A stretch of 30,665 nt of DNA from SB15 sp964639245 (GCA_964639245.1 CAZXCU010000035.1:1-30665); one strand, 5' to 3'; positions 22,874-30,665 are shown, numbered from the stretch's first letter. Program-made: numbers and translations. The notes: generated by a model not told the origin, from the letters alone.

Positions 22874-23040
22874 ACGATTCTCCCATATGTTCTATTGATG
22901 ATAACGAGTTTCCGCCAGATTTTGCAGTCCCAATTTTGACGAACGCCATGCCAGTTTGATGTCAATCCACATTGGCGTTTTGTGGGCAGACGAGTAAACT
23001 TAGTGAGATTTTTAACGGATTAAAATTTCAGGAGTTTTTC

Positions 23041-24027
23041 GTGAAAAACCCAATTCGTGTTGCAGTCACGGGTGGCGCAGGGCAAATTGCCTATAATTTG
23101 TTGTTCCGCTTTGGGAACGGCGAAGTTTTTGGCCCAGACCAGCCCGTCATTTTACACATTCTGGAAATCCCCGAAGCGATGGAAGCGCTCAAGGGCGTGG
23201 TCATGGAACTGGAAGACAGCGCCCAACCCCTGCTGCATGGCATTGTGGCGACCAGCGATGCCAAAGTCGCCATGAAAGATGTCAACTGGGCGGTGTTGGT
23301 GGGCGGAAAACCGCGTGGGCCGGGTATGGAACGCGCCGATGTGATCGCCTCCAACGGGCCGATTTTTGTCGAACAGGGGCGGGCGCTCAACGAAGGCGCG
23401 GCCTCCGATATTAAAGTCATTGTCGTGGCGAATCCATGTAACTCCAATGCGCTGGTTGCCAAAGCCAACGCGCCGGATATTCCCGCCAATCGCTTTTTTG
23501 CCATGACCGCCCTTGATGAAAACCGCGCCAAAGCCCAGCTTGCCCTCAAAGCAGGTGTCACCCCCGACGCGATTACCAACATGGGCATCTGGGGCAATCA
23601 CAGCCCAACGATGTTCCCCGATTTTGAAAATGCCAAAATCAACGGCAAACCGGTTCTGGATGTTGTGACTGACCGGGCATGGTTGGAAGGTGAATTTATG
23701 ACCACCATTCAGCAGCGCGGCGCAGCCATCATCAAGGCACGCGGCAAGAGTTCGGCGGCAAGTGCGGCAAGCGCAGCGCTGGATTGCATCCGTCGTTTGC
23801 TTGTTCCGACTGCGGAAGGCGATTGGTTTAGCGCGGCGATTCCCACCGAAGGCAACACCTACGGCATTGGCGAAAATCTGGTGTATTCCTTCCCGCTTCG
23901 TAGCAAGGGCAACGGCGAGTATGAAGTTGTCAACGGCCTGACCCTCAGCGATTATGCCAAAGGCAAGTTGAAAATCTCCGAAAACGAACTGCTCGAAGAA
24001 CGCGAAGCCATCAAGAATTTGCTATAG
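23041..24027 (+). CDS. mdh: Malate dehydrogenase (NAD-dependent)
   Basis: The GTG at 23041 is chosen, with AGGAG 6 nt upstream; the length (328 aa) then equals the usual type-2 enzyme. It begins with the dinucleotide-binding VTGGAGQIAY (9-18). The substrate loop has Arg92 and Arg98 (KPRGPGMERADVI), then NPCNSNALV, Asp159/Arg162 (TALDENRA) and the catalytic His187 in WGNHSPT. All active-site residues are present. It interconverts malate and oxaloacetate in the citric acid cycle. It stands alone and is followed by a GGGCGGGTA hairpin. Confidence 0.95.
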   Translation: MKNPIRVAVTGGAGQIAYNLLFRFGNGEVFGPDQPVILHILEIPEAMEALKGVVMELEDSAQPLLHGIVATSDAKVAMKDVNWAVLVGGKPRGPGMERADVIASNGPIFVEQGRALNEGAASDIKVIVVANPCNSNALVAKANAPDIPANRFFAMTALDENRAKAQLALKAGVTPDAITNMGIWGNHSPTMFPDFENAKINGKPVLDVVTDRAWLEGEFMTTIQQRGAAIIKARGKSSAASAASAALDCIRRLLVPTAEGDWFSAAIPTEGNTYGIGENLVYSFPLRSKGNGEYEVVNGLTLSDYAKGKLKISENELLEEREAIKNLL

Positions 24028-24040
24028 AAATAAAATGTAG

Positions 24041-24079
24041 GGGCGGGTACAAGTGAGCTTCCGCGAGCGATACCCGCCC
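24041..24079. repeat. GGGCGGGTA hairpin after mdh
   Basis: GGGCGGGTA (24041-24049) pairs perfectly with TACCCGCCC (24071-24079). It lies 13 nt after the mdh stop. No T-tract follows, so it may be a REP-like repeat rather than a terminator. Confidence 0.55.
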
Positions 24080-24183
24080 TCACCACTTGAATGAGCAGGA
24101 TGTCACATCGACCCCCTGCTTTTTTGATTCTTATAGGTTTTTCACATTTTCCCTTTAAAATCAATCAAAAAGGGGAGGATGTG

Positions 24184-24723
24184 ATGAAAGCTCTGCTCAA
24201 AAGTTGCATCGGGTCGTTTGTGCTGCCGATGCTCTGTGTAGGGGTGCTGGCGGTAGGCGCGTTTTATTTTGCCGAGCAGCTTGACCAGAAAGAGCAGCGC
24301 GTGATTTCGGCAAACGATGGGTATGGGTCTGCCAGCAACCCCCTGCCGATGAATCGAGACATCCGTTTTGAACCCCTGACGCTGCGAATTGCCGATTACA
24401 TCGACCCTGCTAATCATCGCATCGGGGAAATTAGCGGATTGAGCGCCAGCGCCAATACCAAATATGTCATGGTCTGGTTGGAGGGCGAATGTCAGCAGGA
24501 AATGTGTTATGGCTATCAGGTGTTGATGTCCGCTATTGATGCCACCGGGGAGAAATATCGCGCCTTAACCATCGGCCTCATTGATGATTTTGCGGCGGAT
24601 TCAGCGCGGTATCATCGGGACATCAAGGGCTGGGTCGCCTTTGAAATTCCCTATAACAGCGACTTGCAACTATTAGAAATTATCTATGACCAAGTGGCGC
24701 TGTATGTCACACTGGCTGGCTAA
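24184..24723 (+). CDS. Membrane-anchored hypothetical protein
   Basis: The ATG at 24184 has GGGAGG 6 nt upstream; the frame is open further left but without start signals. The 179-aa protein has one N-terminal membrane helix (FVLPMLCVGVLAVGAFYFA, residues 12-30) and an extracytoplasmic beta-rich domain with one pair of cysteines (GECQQEMCYG), likely a disulfide. FEPLTLRIADYIDPANHRIGE and the later strands have no family I recognise; the pattern could suit a small beta-sandwich. It stands alone between mdh and a toxin-antitoxin pair. Function unknown. Confidence 0.72.
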   Translation: MKALLKSCIGSFVLPMLCVGVLAVGAFYFAEQLDQKEQRVISANDGYGSASNPLPMNRDIRFEPLTLRIADYIDPANHRIGEISGLSASANTKYVMVWLEGECQQEMCYGYQVLMSAIDATGEKYRALTIGLIDDFAADSARYHRDIKGWVAFEIPYNSDLQLLEIIYDQVALYVTLAG

Positions 24724-24792
24724 CTGCGCCTTGCGACATCCTTGCTTCATTTTGTGTATACTTAATTATGATAGCCAGTAATTGAGGTGACC

Positions 24793-25029
24793 ATGGAACG
24801 CACTGCCATCACTTTTAATGTACCCAGTGACATCACCGAAAAAGCTAAAAACGCAGGTCTGCTGACTGATGAAGCAATTACCAAATTTCTCATCAAAGAA
24901 CTCGAACGTTTAACCAAGCGAACCGAATTTTTTGAAATTATGGATCAGTTAGCCGCTCTTGAACCCCGCTTAACCTTGGAAGAAATCGAGGCTGAAATCG
25001 CGGCGGCCCGAAACGGTTTCTCTGAATGA
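24793..25029 (+). CDS. Antitoxin of a PIN-type toxin-antitoxin pair
   Basis: 78 aa from the ATG at 24793, with AGGTG 4 nt upstream (an in-frame GTG at 24787 is part of that site). The N-terminal AITFNVPSDITEKAKNAG is a short strand and helix as in small DNA-binding antitoxins, and the acidic C-terminus EEIEAEIAAARNG would wrap the toxin. TATACT at 24757-24762 is a likely -10 box. The stop overlaps the toxin start (ATGA, 25026-25029). The antitoxin role is inferred from size, charge and the coupled PIN gene. Confidence 0.75.
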   Translation: MERTAITFNVPSDITEKAKNAGLLTDEAITKFLIKELERLTKRTEFFEIMDQLAALEPRLTLEEIEAEIAAARNGFSE

Positions 25030-25442
25030 GAGTTGTGTTTGATACGAACGTGGTTGTATCGGCTTTGCTCTGGGGTGGTTTGCCGCGAAAGGCTTTTGAT
25101 GCTGTAGAAAATGAACAGGCTATTTTGATTTCCAGCGAGCCTTTAGTCGCTGAACTTGAATTAGTGCTGTCACGTCAAAAATTTGCTGAACGGTTAGCGC
25201 AACTTGGGCAAACTTCAGAAAGTCTACTGGAACGCTATAAATTTATTATTGAAATGGTTGAACCTGCTGAAATTGGTCGTGTTGTGCCAAATGATCCAAA
25301 AGATGACAAATTCATTGCTTGTGCGGTAGGAGGAACGGCAATTTTAGTTGTATCCGGCGACCATCATTTGCTTACTTTAGGGATGTATCAGGATATTGAA
25401 ATTATCACCGTCCAGCAATTTTTGGAACGGGTGAGCCTATAA
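25026..25442 (+). CDS. PIN-domain toxin (COG1569-like)
   Basis: 138 aa. The PIN-domain acidic residues are present: Asp6 (VVFDTN), Glu43 (LVAELELVL), Asp93/94 (DPKDDKFIACA) and Asp112 (VSGDHHLL). These would chelate metal for RNA cleavage, as in VapC-type toxins. The R-V-V-F-D-T-N-V start and S-G-D-H-H-L-L end mark the 'putative toxin component, PIN family' branch. Translationally coupled to the upstream antitoxin by ATGA. Target RNA unknown. Confidence 0.85.
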   Translation: MRVVFDTNVVVSALLWGGLPRKAFDAVENEQAILISSEPLVAELELVLSRQKFAERLAQLGQTSESLLERYKFIIEMVEPAEIGRVVPNDPKDDKFIACAVGGTAILVVSGDHHLLTLGMYQDIEIITVQQFLERVSL

Positions 25443-25534
25443 AACAGAGCCAAATCTGATATTCCGCTAATGGTAATCCGTGCGGGCGGTTGGTTATACT
25501 CCCCCTTTGCTAACCGCTTAAGGAGTTAAACCGC

Positions 25535-26494
25535 ATGGAGTATCGTCGGCTGGGCAGTTCCGGCACAAAAATTAGCGCCCTCAGCTTGGGGGGCTGGATT
25601 ACCTTCGGAGGAAGTGTCACCGACACTGACCTCGCCAAAAATATTATTCATACCGCCTATGACAATGGCATCAACTTTTTCGACATCGCTGATATTTACG
25701 CACGCGGCGAATCAGAAAAACTCATGGGGTCGATTCTCAAGGATTTTCCGCGTCATACGCTGGTCATTTCCAGCAAAGTTTTCTGGCCGATGAGCGAAGA
25801 TGTCAATGACCGGGGTTTGTCGCGCAAGCATATCATGGAAAGTGTGCATAAATCGCTGCAACGGATTGGCACTGATTATCTGGATATGTATTTTTGCCAC
25901 CGCTTTGATGAAGAATCATCCTTAGAAGAAACCTGCCGCGTGATGGACGATCTGGTGCATCAGGGCAAAATCCTCTATTGGGGAACGAGCGAATGGACAG
26001 GCGCACAAATTCAGGATGCACTCAACATTTGCGAACGCTATAACCTGTATAAACCGCAGGTCGAACAGCCGCAGTATAACCTGTTGGTACGGGATAAAGT
26101 TGAAAATGATGTGCTGCCATTGGCAGAAGAACGCGGCATTGGCTTGGTGGTGTGGAGTCCTTTGGCGAGTGGCTTTTTAACGGGCAAATATGACAACGGC
26201 ATTCCCGAAGGCAGCCGTTTGGATCTGGAAGAATGGCTGCGTGGACGGCTGCTTCAGGATAAAACGATTGAAGTCGTCAAAAATTTCAAAACTATTGCTG
26301 ATGAATTGGGTGTGTCCCGTTCGCAACTGGCGATTGCATGGACACTGCGTCAACCGGGTGTCACGAGCGCGATTACCGGCGCAACCAAAGTCAGTCAGTT
26401 GGAAGAAACGCTCAAGGCGATAGATCTCAAATTGGACGCTGAAGTCTTGGGCAAAATTGATGCGGTGTTTGCTCCTCTACGTGACATGGCGTAA
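25535..26494 (+). CDS. Aldo/keto reductase (Kv-beta / YghZ-like)
   Basis: 319 aa. The catalytic tetrad of the aldo/keto reductase barrel is visible: Asp50 and Tyr55 (FFDIADIYARGESE), Lys81 (ISSKVFW) and His122 (YFCHRFD). SLGGWITFGG and the late RSQLAIAWTLRQPGVTSAITGATKVSQLEE belong to the Kv-beta-like branch, which prefers NADPH. It probably reduces reactive carbonyls. AAGGAG lies 10 nt before the ATG and a TATACT -10 box is at 25495-25500. Monocistronic. Confidence 0.93.
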   Translation: MEYRRLGSSGTKISALSLGGWITFGGSVTDTDLAKNIIHTAYDNGINFFDIADIYARGESEKLMGSILKDFPRHTLVISSKVFWPMSEDVNDRGLSRKHIMESVHKSLQRIGTDYLDMYFCHRFDEESSLEETCRVMDDLVHQGKILYWGTSEWTGAQIQDALNICERYNLYKPQVEQPQYNLLVRDKVENDVLPLAEERGIGLVVWSPLASGFLTGKYDNGIPEGSRLDLEEWLRGRLLQDKTIEVVKNFKTIADELGVSRSQLAIAWTLRQPGVTSAITGATKVSQLEETLKAIDLKLDAEVLGKIDAVFAPLRDMA

Positions 26495-26541
26495 ATGGAT
26501 TTGTACCCCCACTCTTTATCCTTCCCCGCAACGCAGAGATT

Positions 26542-26562
26542 TTCCCCTGTGGTACAGGGGAA
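26542..26562. repeat. TTCCCCTGT hairpin
   Basis: TTCCCCTGT (26542-26550) pairs perfectly with ACAGGGGAA (26554-26562) around GGT, 47 nt after the reductase stop. It has the G/C-run style of the other repeats here; the few T residues downstream would give only a weak terminator. Confidence 0.55.
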
Positions 26563-26708
26563 GGGGGTAGGGGTCTTTTCTCTGAAAAAGTTGTCTCCTG
26601 TCTGGCCTTGGATTAATATAAAAGGCATGAGGTATCAGACTTGGCGTTGCTTAATTATGAAATCGCCTCATACCCAACACCGACATTTTTTCACGAGAAC
26701 GGAAATTT

Positions 26709-29282
26709 ATGACCACAGGGGATACATTAATCGGGCAAAGTCTGGATGGGCGCTACCAGATTAAAGAACTGCTAGGGCGTGGGGGGATGGCGGTGGTTTA
26801 TCGTGCCTATCAGCCCACCATGGATCGGGAAGTCGCCATTAAGGTTATTTTACCGGAAGTTGCTTCTGGTGCGGAATTTATCCAGCGATTTAAAAATGAA
26901 GCCCGCATCGTCGCACGGCTGGAACACCCTCATATTTTGCCTGTGTACGATTTTGGTGATTTCAACGGGCAGGCCTATCTGGTGATGCGGCTGCTGCGGG
27001 CGGGCGATTTGCAAGATCGCATGGAGCAGGGGGTACTGAGCCTAGCCGAAACCCGCAAAATTATTAACCAACTGGCGGACGCGCTCACCTATGCTCATAA
27101 CTTGGGAGTCGTGCATCGGGATTTAAAGCCGCAAAATGTCCTGCTGGATACGAGTGGCAATACCTATTTAACCGATTTTGGCATCGCAAAAGCGGCGGGC
27201 AATACCCATCAGATGACAGCGACGGGAACGATTATGGGTACGCCGTCGTATATGGCTCCCGAACAATGGCGTTCGGAATCGGTGGATGGACGCACGGATT
27301 TATATGCGCTGGGCATCATGGCCTATGCGATGTTGTCCGGTCAACTGCCCTTTGAATCGGATACCCCATTCGGCTTAATGTACAAACATTTTGAGGAACT
27401 GCCCACCCCGTTAGAAGTGCGGAACTCGACACTTTCCCCGGCTTTAACGGCGGTGGTGCTGCGGGCGATTGCTAAAGACCCGGATGACCGTTATCCCTCT
27501 GCGGTGGATTTTGCGAAGGCGCTCGAAAATGTCATTCAGGGAAAATCGACCACTGAAATATTTGCTCAGGCGGATGAACATGCCACTTTCTTGGGAGGGA
27601 TCGACAGTTTTTCGACGATGGCAGAATCGGCAGGGGTAAAGCCCTCTGGCACGCAGGCACAAAAAGCCAGCCTCGCCGACCCCGATGGGGGAACGATGCG
27701 TATTCCAACTGCGGCAATTCCTGCCCCTACTGCGCCCACAACGCCGAGTCTTGAACCTAAAGCCCCTGTGCCTGCCTCACGGTTTCCATGGGTTGCCATC
27801 ATCGGGGTGATCGCGGTACTCATCGCGGTGGGGGTGATTTTTGCGCTGGTCTCAAGCGGCGGGGGCGATGAGGATAATGGCGACTCAAATAATGAAGTGG
27901 CTGAAAATGAGGGCGGGGGGCGCGTGATTGTGGGACGCGGACTGCTGTATGCCGCGCCTTCGACCACTTCGACTGAACTTTCGACTGTCCCGGAAGGGGC
28001 CAATGTTAGCCTGATTGCGGCAAACGAGGATCGAAGCTGGTATCAGGTTGAGTTTAGCGGGATGGCGGGTTGGATGCTGGCTGACCAACTGGAGATTGCC
28101 AACGCGGACTCGATTCCGATTGCGGAACCGACGATTGCGCCGACCCCAAGCGCGACTCCTGCTGTAGCGACTCCGGTAGCCTGCACTCTGACGACTTTTG
28201 CGACAGGCACGGCGCGTACCGTGAATATTTTACAACTGCCGAATGCCAGCGCTCCCATTTTGAGAGAAGCGAACGTGGGCGAAACCTTGACCGCTACCGC
28301 CCGCACCGCCGATGGCTGGTATTTGACCGCCGATGGCTGGGTTTTCCGGGCGGTGGTGGATCCGCTACCGCCGTATATTTGTGGCGGGCTGCCGTTGGTA
28401 GACCCGGCATTGCCCCCCGATGCTGCTGCCGGAGACAGTGCGTTGTTGTGCGAAGTTGTGTCCTCCGGCGCGTTAGAACTGCATCGCGGGGCCAGTTTTA
28501 GCACGGTAGCGATTCAAAATATCCCGGCTTCGACCACCTTACCCGTTTATGAAGTGGTCTTGGGCGAAACCGGACGCATCTGGTATCGTACCGTGTGGGT
28601 GGATGAAAATAATATTGTGTTTCAGGGCTGGGTTGTGGGCGATTCAGTCGGGGCTGTCGCTGGAAGCTGTCCTGAACCTGCGGCGACCATTTCACTGTTC
28701 GGCAACCCGTATATCAACCCGCTTGGGCTGACCCAAGAACCGACCTTTATTGACGGTTTTGACGTTGACCGCCGCGAATGGACAACCTTACGCGGGGTGC
28801 GCGATGAAGTGTTCATTGACAACGGCGTGATGCGTTTTGTCAAAGCGGGGCGCGGCTTTGATGTTTTGGTTTCCGAAGCGGATGAACTCGGCGATTTTAT
28901 CGAAGATGCCTATTTCTCGGTGCGCGTGGCTGTTCCGCCGGATTTTGGTTCGGCCTATACGTTTGAATTCATTTTCCGCAATACCTACACCGTGCGGATG
29001 ACCGAACGCGGTGATGTGGCGGTGGGTTTTGAAAACGACCCCAGTTTGATTTTGGGTTCAACCCCCGATGGTACGGCGAATTTAGCACAGGGAATTACGC
29101 TCGGTGTGCATCTGGCAGGCGAACAAATCACCATTTATGTGGATGGTGAAAAAGTGCTTGAAGTCACCGATGACCAATCCACCAGTGGGATTTTGCCCCG
29201 TTTCCGCATTGGTAATCGTGGGGAAGGGGAGGCGCTGGTCGTGTTGATGGATGAATTTGTGTACTGGGATTTGACCGAGTAG
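26709..29282 (+). CDS. Transmembrane Ser/Thr protein kinase with external SH3-like and lamin-G-like domains
   Basis: 857 aa. A PknB-type kinase domain (about 16-275) has G-R-G-G-M-A-V-V-Y, Lys45, HRDLKPQN (Asp138), DFG (Asp156) and MAPEQW. A low-complexity linker follows, then one membrane helix (361-383). Outside the cell there are three SH3b-like modules (about 404-470, 490-565 and 575-650) with W-Y and G-W endings. The last is a concanavalin/LamG-like domain (about 690-857, DGFDVDRREW, FEFIFRNTYTVRMTERG, ITIYVDGEKVLEV). PASTA repeats, the usual external part of PknB, are absent. The external domains suggest sensing of glycan or wall ligands (inference). A possible promoter is TTGTCT-17 bp-TAATAT at 26591-26619. 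Confidence 0.92.
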   Translation: MTTGDTLIGQSLDGRYQIKELLGRGGMAVVYRAYQPTMDREVAIKVILPEVASGAEFIQRFKNEARIVARLEHPHILPVYDFGDFNGQAYLVMRLLRAGDLQDRMEQGVLSLAETRKIINQLADALTYAHNLGVVHRDLKPQNVLLDTSGNTYLTDFGIAKAAGNTHQMTATGTIMGTPSYMAPEQWRSESVDGRTDLYALGIMAYAMLSGQLPFESDTPFGLMYKHFEELPTPLEVRNSTLSPALTAVVLRAIAKDPDDRYPSAVDFAKALENVIQGKSTTEIFAQADEHATFLGGIDSFSTMAESAGVKPSGTQAQKASLADPDGGTMRIPTAAIPAPTAPTTPSLEPKAPVPASRFPWVAIIGVIAVLIAVGVIFALVSSGGGDEDNGDSNNEVAENEGGGRVIVGRGLLYAAPSTTSTELSTVPEGANVSLIAANEDRSWYQVEFSGMAGWMLADQLEIANADSIPIAEPTIAPTPSATPAVATPVACTLTTFATGTARTVNILQLPNASAPILREANVGETLTATARTADGWYLTADGWVFRAVVDPLPPYICGGLPLVDPALPPDAAAGDSALLCEVVSSGALELHRGASFSTVAIQNIPASTTLPVYEVVLGETGRIWYRTVWVDENNIVFQGWVVGDSVGAVAGSCPEPAATISLFGNPYINPLGLTQEPTFIDGFDVDRREWTTLRGVRDEVFIDNGVMRFVKAGRGFDVLVSEADELGDFIEDAYFSVRVAVPPDFGSAYTFEFIFRNTYTVRMTERGDVAVGFENDPSLILGSTPDGTANLAQGITLGVHLAGEQITIYVDGEKVLEVTDDQSTSGILPRFRIGNRGEGEALVVLMDEFVYWDLTE

Positions 29283-29287
29283 GACTA

Positions 29288-29368
29288 TTTTTTTGACCCC
29301 ACCCTCCCCTCCCCAATGCTTTGGGGAGGGATAAAGGGAGGGGATTTTCACTGATTGCGTAATATGAG
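29288..29368 (+). mobile_element. Left-truncated copy of the MITE family
   Basis: TTTTTTTGACCCC, the CTCCCCAATGCTTTGGGGAG core, GGGGATTTTC and TGCGTAATATGAG (11 of 13 matches to the right end of the 5687-5808 element) follow in the same order. The left terminus with its CTCACCTTACGCA end is absent. It begins 6 nt after the kinase stop codon. Confidence 0.65.
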
Positions 29369-29376
29369 TGATTAAA

Positions 29377-29420
29377 AAAGATGAAAGGCCATGGGCGAAA
29401 ACCCGGTGTCTTTCATCTTT
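29377..29420. repeat. Long stem-loop before the Cys-module protein gene
   Basis: AAAGATGAAAG (29377-29387) pairs perfectly with CTTTCATCTTT (29410-29420); a small GGG/CCC pairing is possible in the loop. It may be a terminator for the kinase, but no T-tract follows on either strand. Confidence 0.5.
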
Positions 29421-29501
29421 CGCAAGGCAAGAAATACACACCTTTGATTTTCTCCCCCCTTGTGCGCGAAACAAGGCCAGCAAAAAAATGACAAATGACC
29501 C

Positions 29502-29530
29502 TTGTACAGTTTTTCACAACGCGGTAATTT
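29502..29530 (+). promoter_or_regulatory. Candidate promoter of the Cys-module protein
   Basis: TTGTAC (29502-29507), 17 bp, TAATTT (29525-29530), ending 17 nt before the AGGAG of the next gene. Spacing is ideal but both boxes are imperfect. Confidence 0.4.
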
Positions 29531-29557
29531 ACCTAAAAATGATGCTAGGAGTTTTTG

Positions 29558-30304
29558 GTGAATAAAGCGGCGTTTTTTCTGCTGATAACCCTATTTTTTG
29601 CAACAGCGGTCTATGCCCAACCCCCTTCCGAAAATCCGGCGGAGAATGCGTGTTACGCGGGCGGGGCGCTAGCGGGTAAATGTGACACCGAATGGGCATG
29701 GACGTGCGGCTGGTATCTGGCGAAATTTTATCAGGGAACGGCGGCGGGTGTCCCTTTGACCTGTCAGAGTTTGGTAAGTGTGTTACCGCCCGAACTGCAA
29801 AAACCGGGCGCATTGGTCTATGTACCACCCTATGAACCTGAAATTGGCACGCCTCAAGATAATGCGTGTCATGTAGGGGGTTCGATGGCGGGTAAATGTG
29901 ATACGGATTGGGCATGGACGTGCGGTTGGTATCTGGCACGTTATGAGGCGGGGGTTTTTAATGGAGTGCCTGCCAACTGTCAGATTTTGCTGGACGTGAA
30001 ACCGCTGCGCATTATCCCCTCCACAAATAGCGATTCTGGTATCCCGACCTGCTTTATCTCAGCGCAGACGATTCCGCCGGGGGGTGAAATTTGCATTGTG
30101 GGGAATGTGTACACTGGAGACCGCGCCCCACGCGATGGCATTGTAGACTTGGTACGCTATCTATTTAAGGATACTATTGTGGGACAGGCTGCCCCGTGTC
30201 CGCCCGGCACAATTTATATTGGCGATATCGATTTCTTTTTCCCGGATATTCAAGCCTTTGTTCTTTTACACGGTTTTCCGATAACCGGCGATGTTTGTAC
30301 ATAA
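29558..30304 (+). CDS. Secreted protein with two tandem four-cysteine modules
   Basis: The GTG at 29558 has AGGAG 6 nt upstream. The 248-aa protein has a signal peptide (to VYAQ, about 21). Two modules (30-75 and 102-147, 72-residue period) share N-A-C, A-G-K-C-D-T, W-A-W-T-C-G-W-Y-L-A and a last Cys. Both have identical spacing, C-x9-C-x7-C-x18-C, so two disulfides per module are likely. A third region has four more cysteines (165, 179, 214, 247) and starts like a distinct domain. The total is 12 Cys, an even number. I do not recognise a named family; an exported, disulfide-stabilised binding protein is an inference. Confidence 0.78.
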   Translation: MNKAAFFLLITLFFATAVYAQPPSENPAENACYAGGALAGKCDTEWAWTCGWYLAKFYQGTAAGVPLTCQSLVSVLPPELQKPGALVYVPPYEPEIGTPQDNACHVGGSMAGKCDTDWAWTCGWYLARYEAGVFNGVPANCQILLDVKPLRIIPSTNSDSGIPTCFISAQTIPPGGEICIVGNVYTGDRAPRDGIVDLVRYLFKDTIVGQAAPCPPGTIYIGDIDFFFPDIQAFVLLHGFPITGDVCT

Positions 30305-30631
30305 CTTGCCCTGAAAAGTGGCTTGCTGATGCAGTTTAACAATTTAGCACGGATAGCCAAATGTACGGGCGTGGTCTATGACCCGCCCTCATTCCCTTGC
30401 AGGGGTGGGTCACAGACCCACCCGTACACTATCCGTATTAAAAAGTTGATGTGCATTAGGGCGGTGTGGCGGCACTGGGCAAAAGCCCCGCGTTACCGGG
30501 TATCCTTTTTATTTTGTTAATCTGCATTAATACGCCATCTTCCTCATTTGACTCTCATTTCCCTTTCACGTAATATTTGATTTATAAAATTCATTAATGC
30601 CCAGATACTAAAAACCTAGAGGAGTTGAGTT
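30305..30631. other. 327-bp gap with a compound inverted-repeat element
   Basis: It contains the 30349-30436 element. The rest (30437-30617) shows no coding potential; the leader of the last gene occupies the end (AGAGGAG at 30618-30624). Confidence 0.6.
30349..30436. repeat. Compound cruciform-like repeat
   Basis: Outer arms ACGGATAG (30349-30356) and CTATCCGT (30429-30436) pair. Next, TGTACGGG (30362-30369) pairs with CCCGTACA (30421-30428), leaving a 5-nt bulge. Inside are two alternative hairpins: GGTC/GACC near 30373 and a perfect GGGTGGGT (30403-30410) / ACCCACCC (30416-30423). The second shares its core with 1417-1448. Confidence 0.65.
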
Positions 30632-30665
30632 GTGAAAAGAGCAAGCCTTTTGCTGCTGGTGCTTG
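30632..30665 (+). CDS. Start of a probable secreted protein (partial)
   Basis: AGAGGAG (30618-30624) lies 7 nt before a GTG at 30632. Translation gives VKRASLLLLVL and then runs off the window: a basic start and Leu-rich core, as in a signal peptide. Nothing more can be said. Confidence 0.55.
   Translation, partial: MKRASLLLLVL

Noticed and set aside
22972..23040. Upstream ATG for malate dehydrogenase
   Set aside because: The extra 23 residues are not part of the family, and AGGAG precedes the GTG at 23041.
24091..24183. Upstream ATG of the membrane-anchored protein
   Set aside because: No ribosome binding site; GGGAGG fits the ATG at 24184.
26709..29282. Standard PASTA-type PknB
   Set aside because: The external part has W-Y/G-W SH3-like endings and a LamG-like domain; no PASTA pattern is visible.
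29639..29960. Tandem repeat that might be a CRISPR or satellite array
   Set aside because: Two copies only, in frame within a secreted protein; it is a protein-domain duplication.
1..30665. tRNA, rRNA, riboswitch, CRISPR or phage genes
   Set aside because: None was seen on reading both strands; the hairpins present lack conserved cores of classes known to me. A covariance search would be needed to exclude weak cases.

Overview
The window looks like a chromosomal segment of a Chloroflexota bacterium, most likely of the Anaerolineae. This is an inference from gene style, not from a marker gene. The evidence is a secreted beta-helix protein with a CSLREA-like entry and a choice-of-anchor Q ending, many Sec signal peptides ending in A-Q, a soluble Ser/Thr kinase head joined to external SH3-like modules, a CpXC protein, a SHOCT protein, and abundant hairpin repeats between genes. 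No rRNA, tRNA, CRISPR array, phage or transposase gene is visible.

Layout. 1-2940 (minus) holds the N-terminal part of the beta-helix protein and a MerR regulator plus stand-alone GyrI-like protein operon behind a classic 19-bp-spacer MerR promoter. 2985-8239 holds a serine beta-lactamase-like hydrolase, a tannase-like esterase, a DUF952 protein with a MITE-like insertion at its stop codon, a DinB protein, and a SHOCT/TPR envelope pair. 8375-12340 is a cell-surface polymer block: a FemAB/GNAT-like transferase abutting a polysaccharide deacetylase, an 86-aa orphan, and a GT39-like membrane glycosyltransferase. 12376-16177 has a CpXC protein and a divergent histidine kinase/response regulator pair, with a 439-bp repeat-rich gap between the CpXC and kinase genes.

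16220-19657 is the most coherent accessory system, an arsenic-type cluster in two units. Unit one is arsR (CVC motif) - small thioredoxin - ArsP-type permease, closed by a strong terminator. Unit two starts from a near-consensus promoter that overlaps that terminator and is followed by two TTCAA/TTGAA palindromes. It encodes a STAS-like protein, an ArsR-HTH/ArsC fusion whose catalytic-acid position is His rather than Asp, and a normal ArsC. No ArsB/ACR3 arsenite pump is in the window, so the ArsP-type permease is the only visible exporter.

19702-26494 is mostly housekeeping and small accessory genes: an M1-family metallopeptidase, two RimJ-like acetyltransferases, malate dehydrogenase, a membrane-anchored protein, a PIN-type toxin-antitoxin pair and an aldo/keto reductase. 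26709-30665 holds a large Ser/Thr kinase with external sensor modules, a secreted protein with two identical-spacing disulfide modules, and the first codons of another secreted protein at the right edge.

A second theme is the intergenic DNA. At least three families of inverted-repeat elements sit between genes: a 122-bp MITE with perfect 13-bp ends and a 7-bp direct repeat, a short GGGTGGGT-loop-ACCCACCC hairpin family, and GGACGGGAT-type double hairpins. Several genes (FemAB-like, GT39-like, histidine kinase) have a good -10 box only 7-8 nt before the ATG and no ribosome binding site, which suggests leaderless mRNAs.
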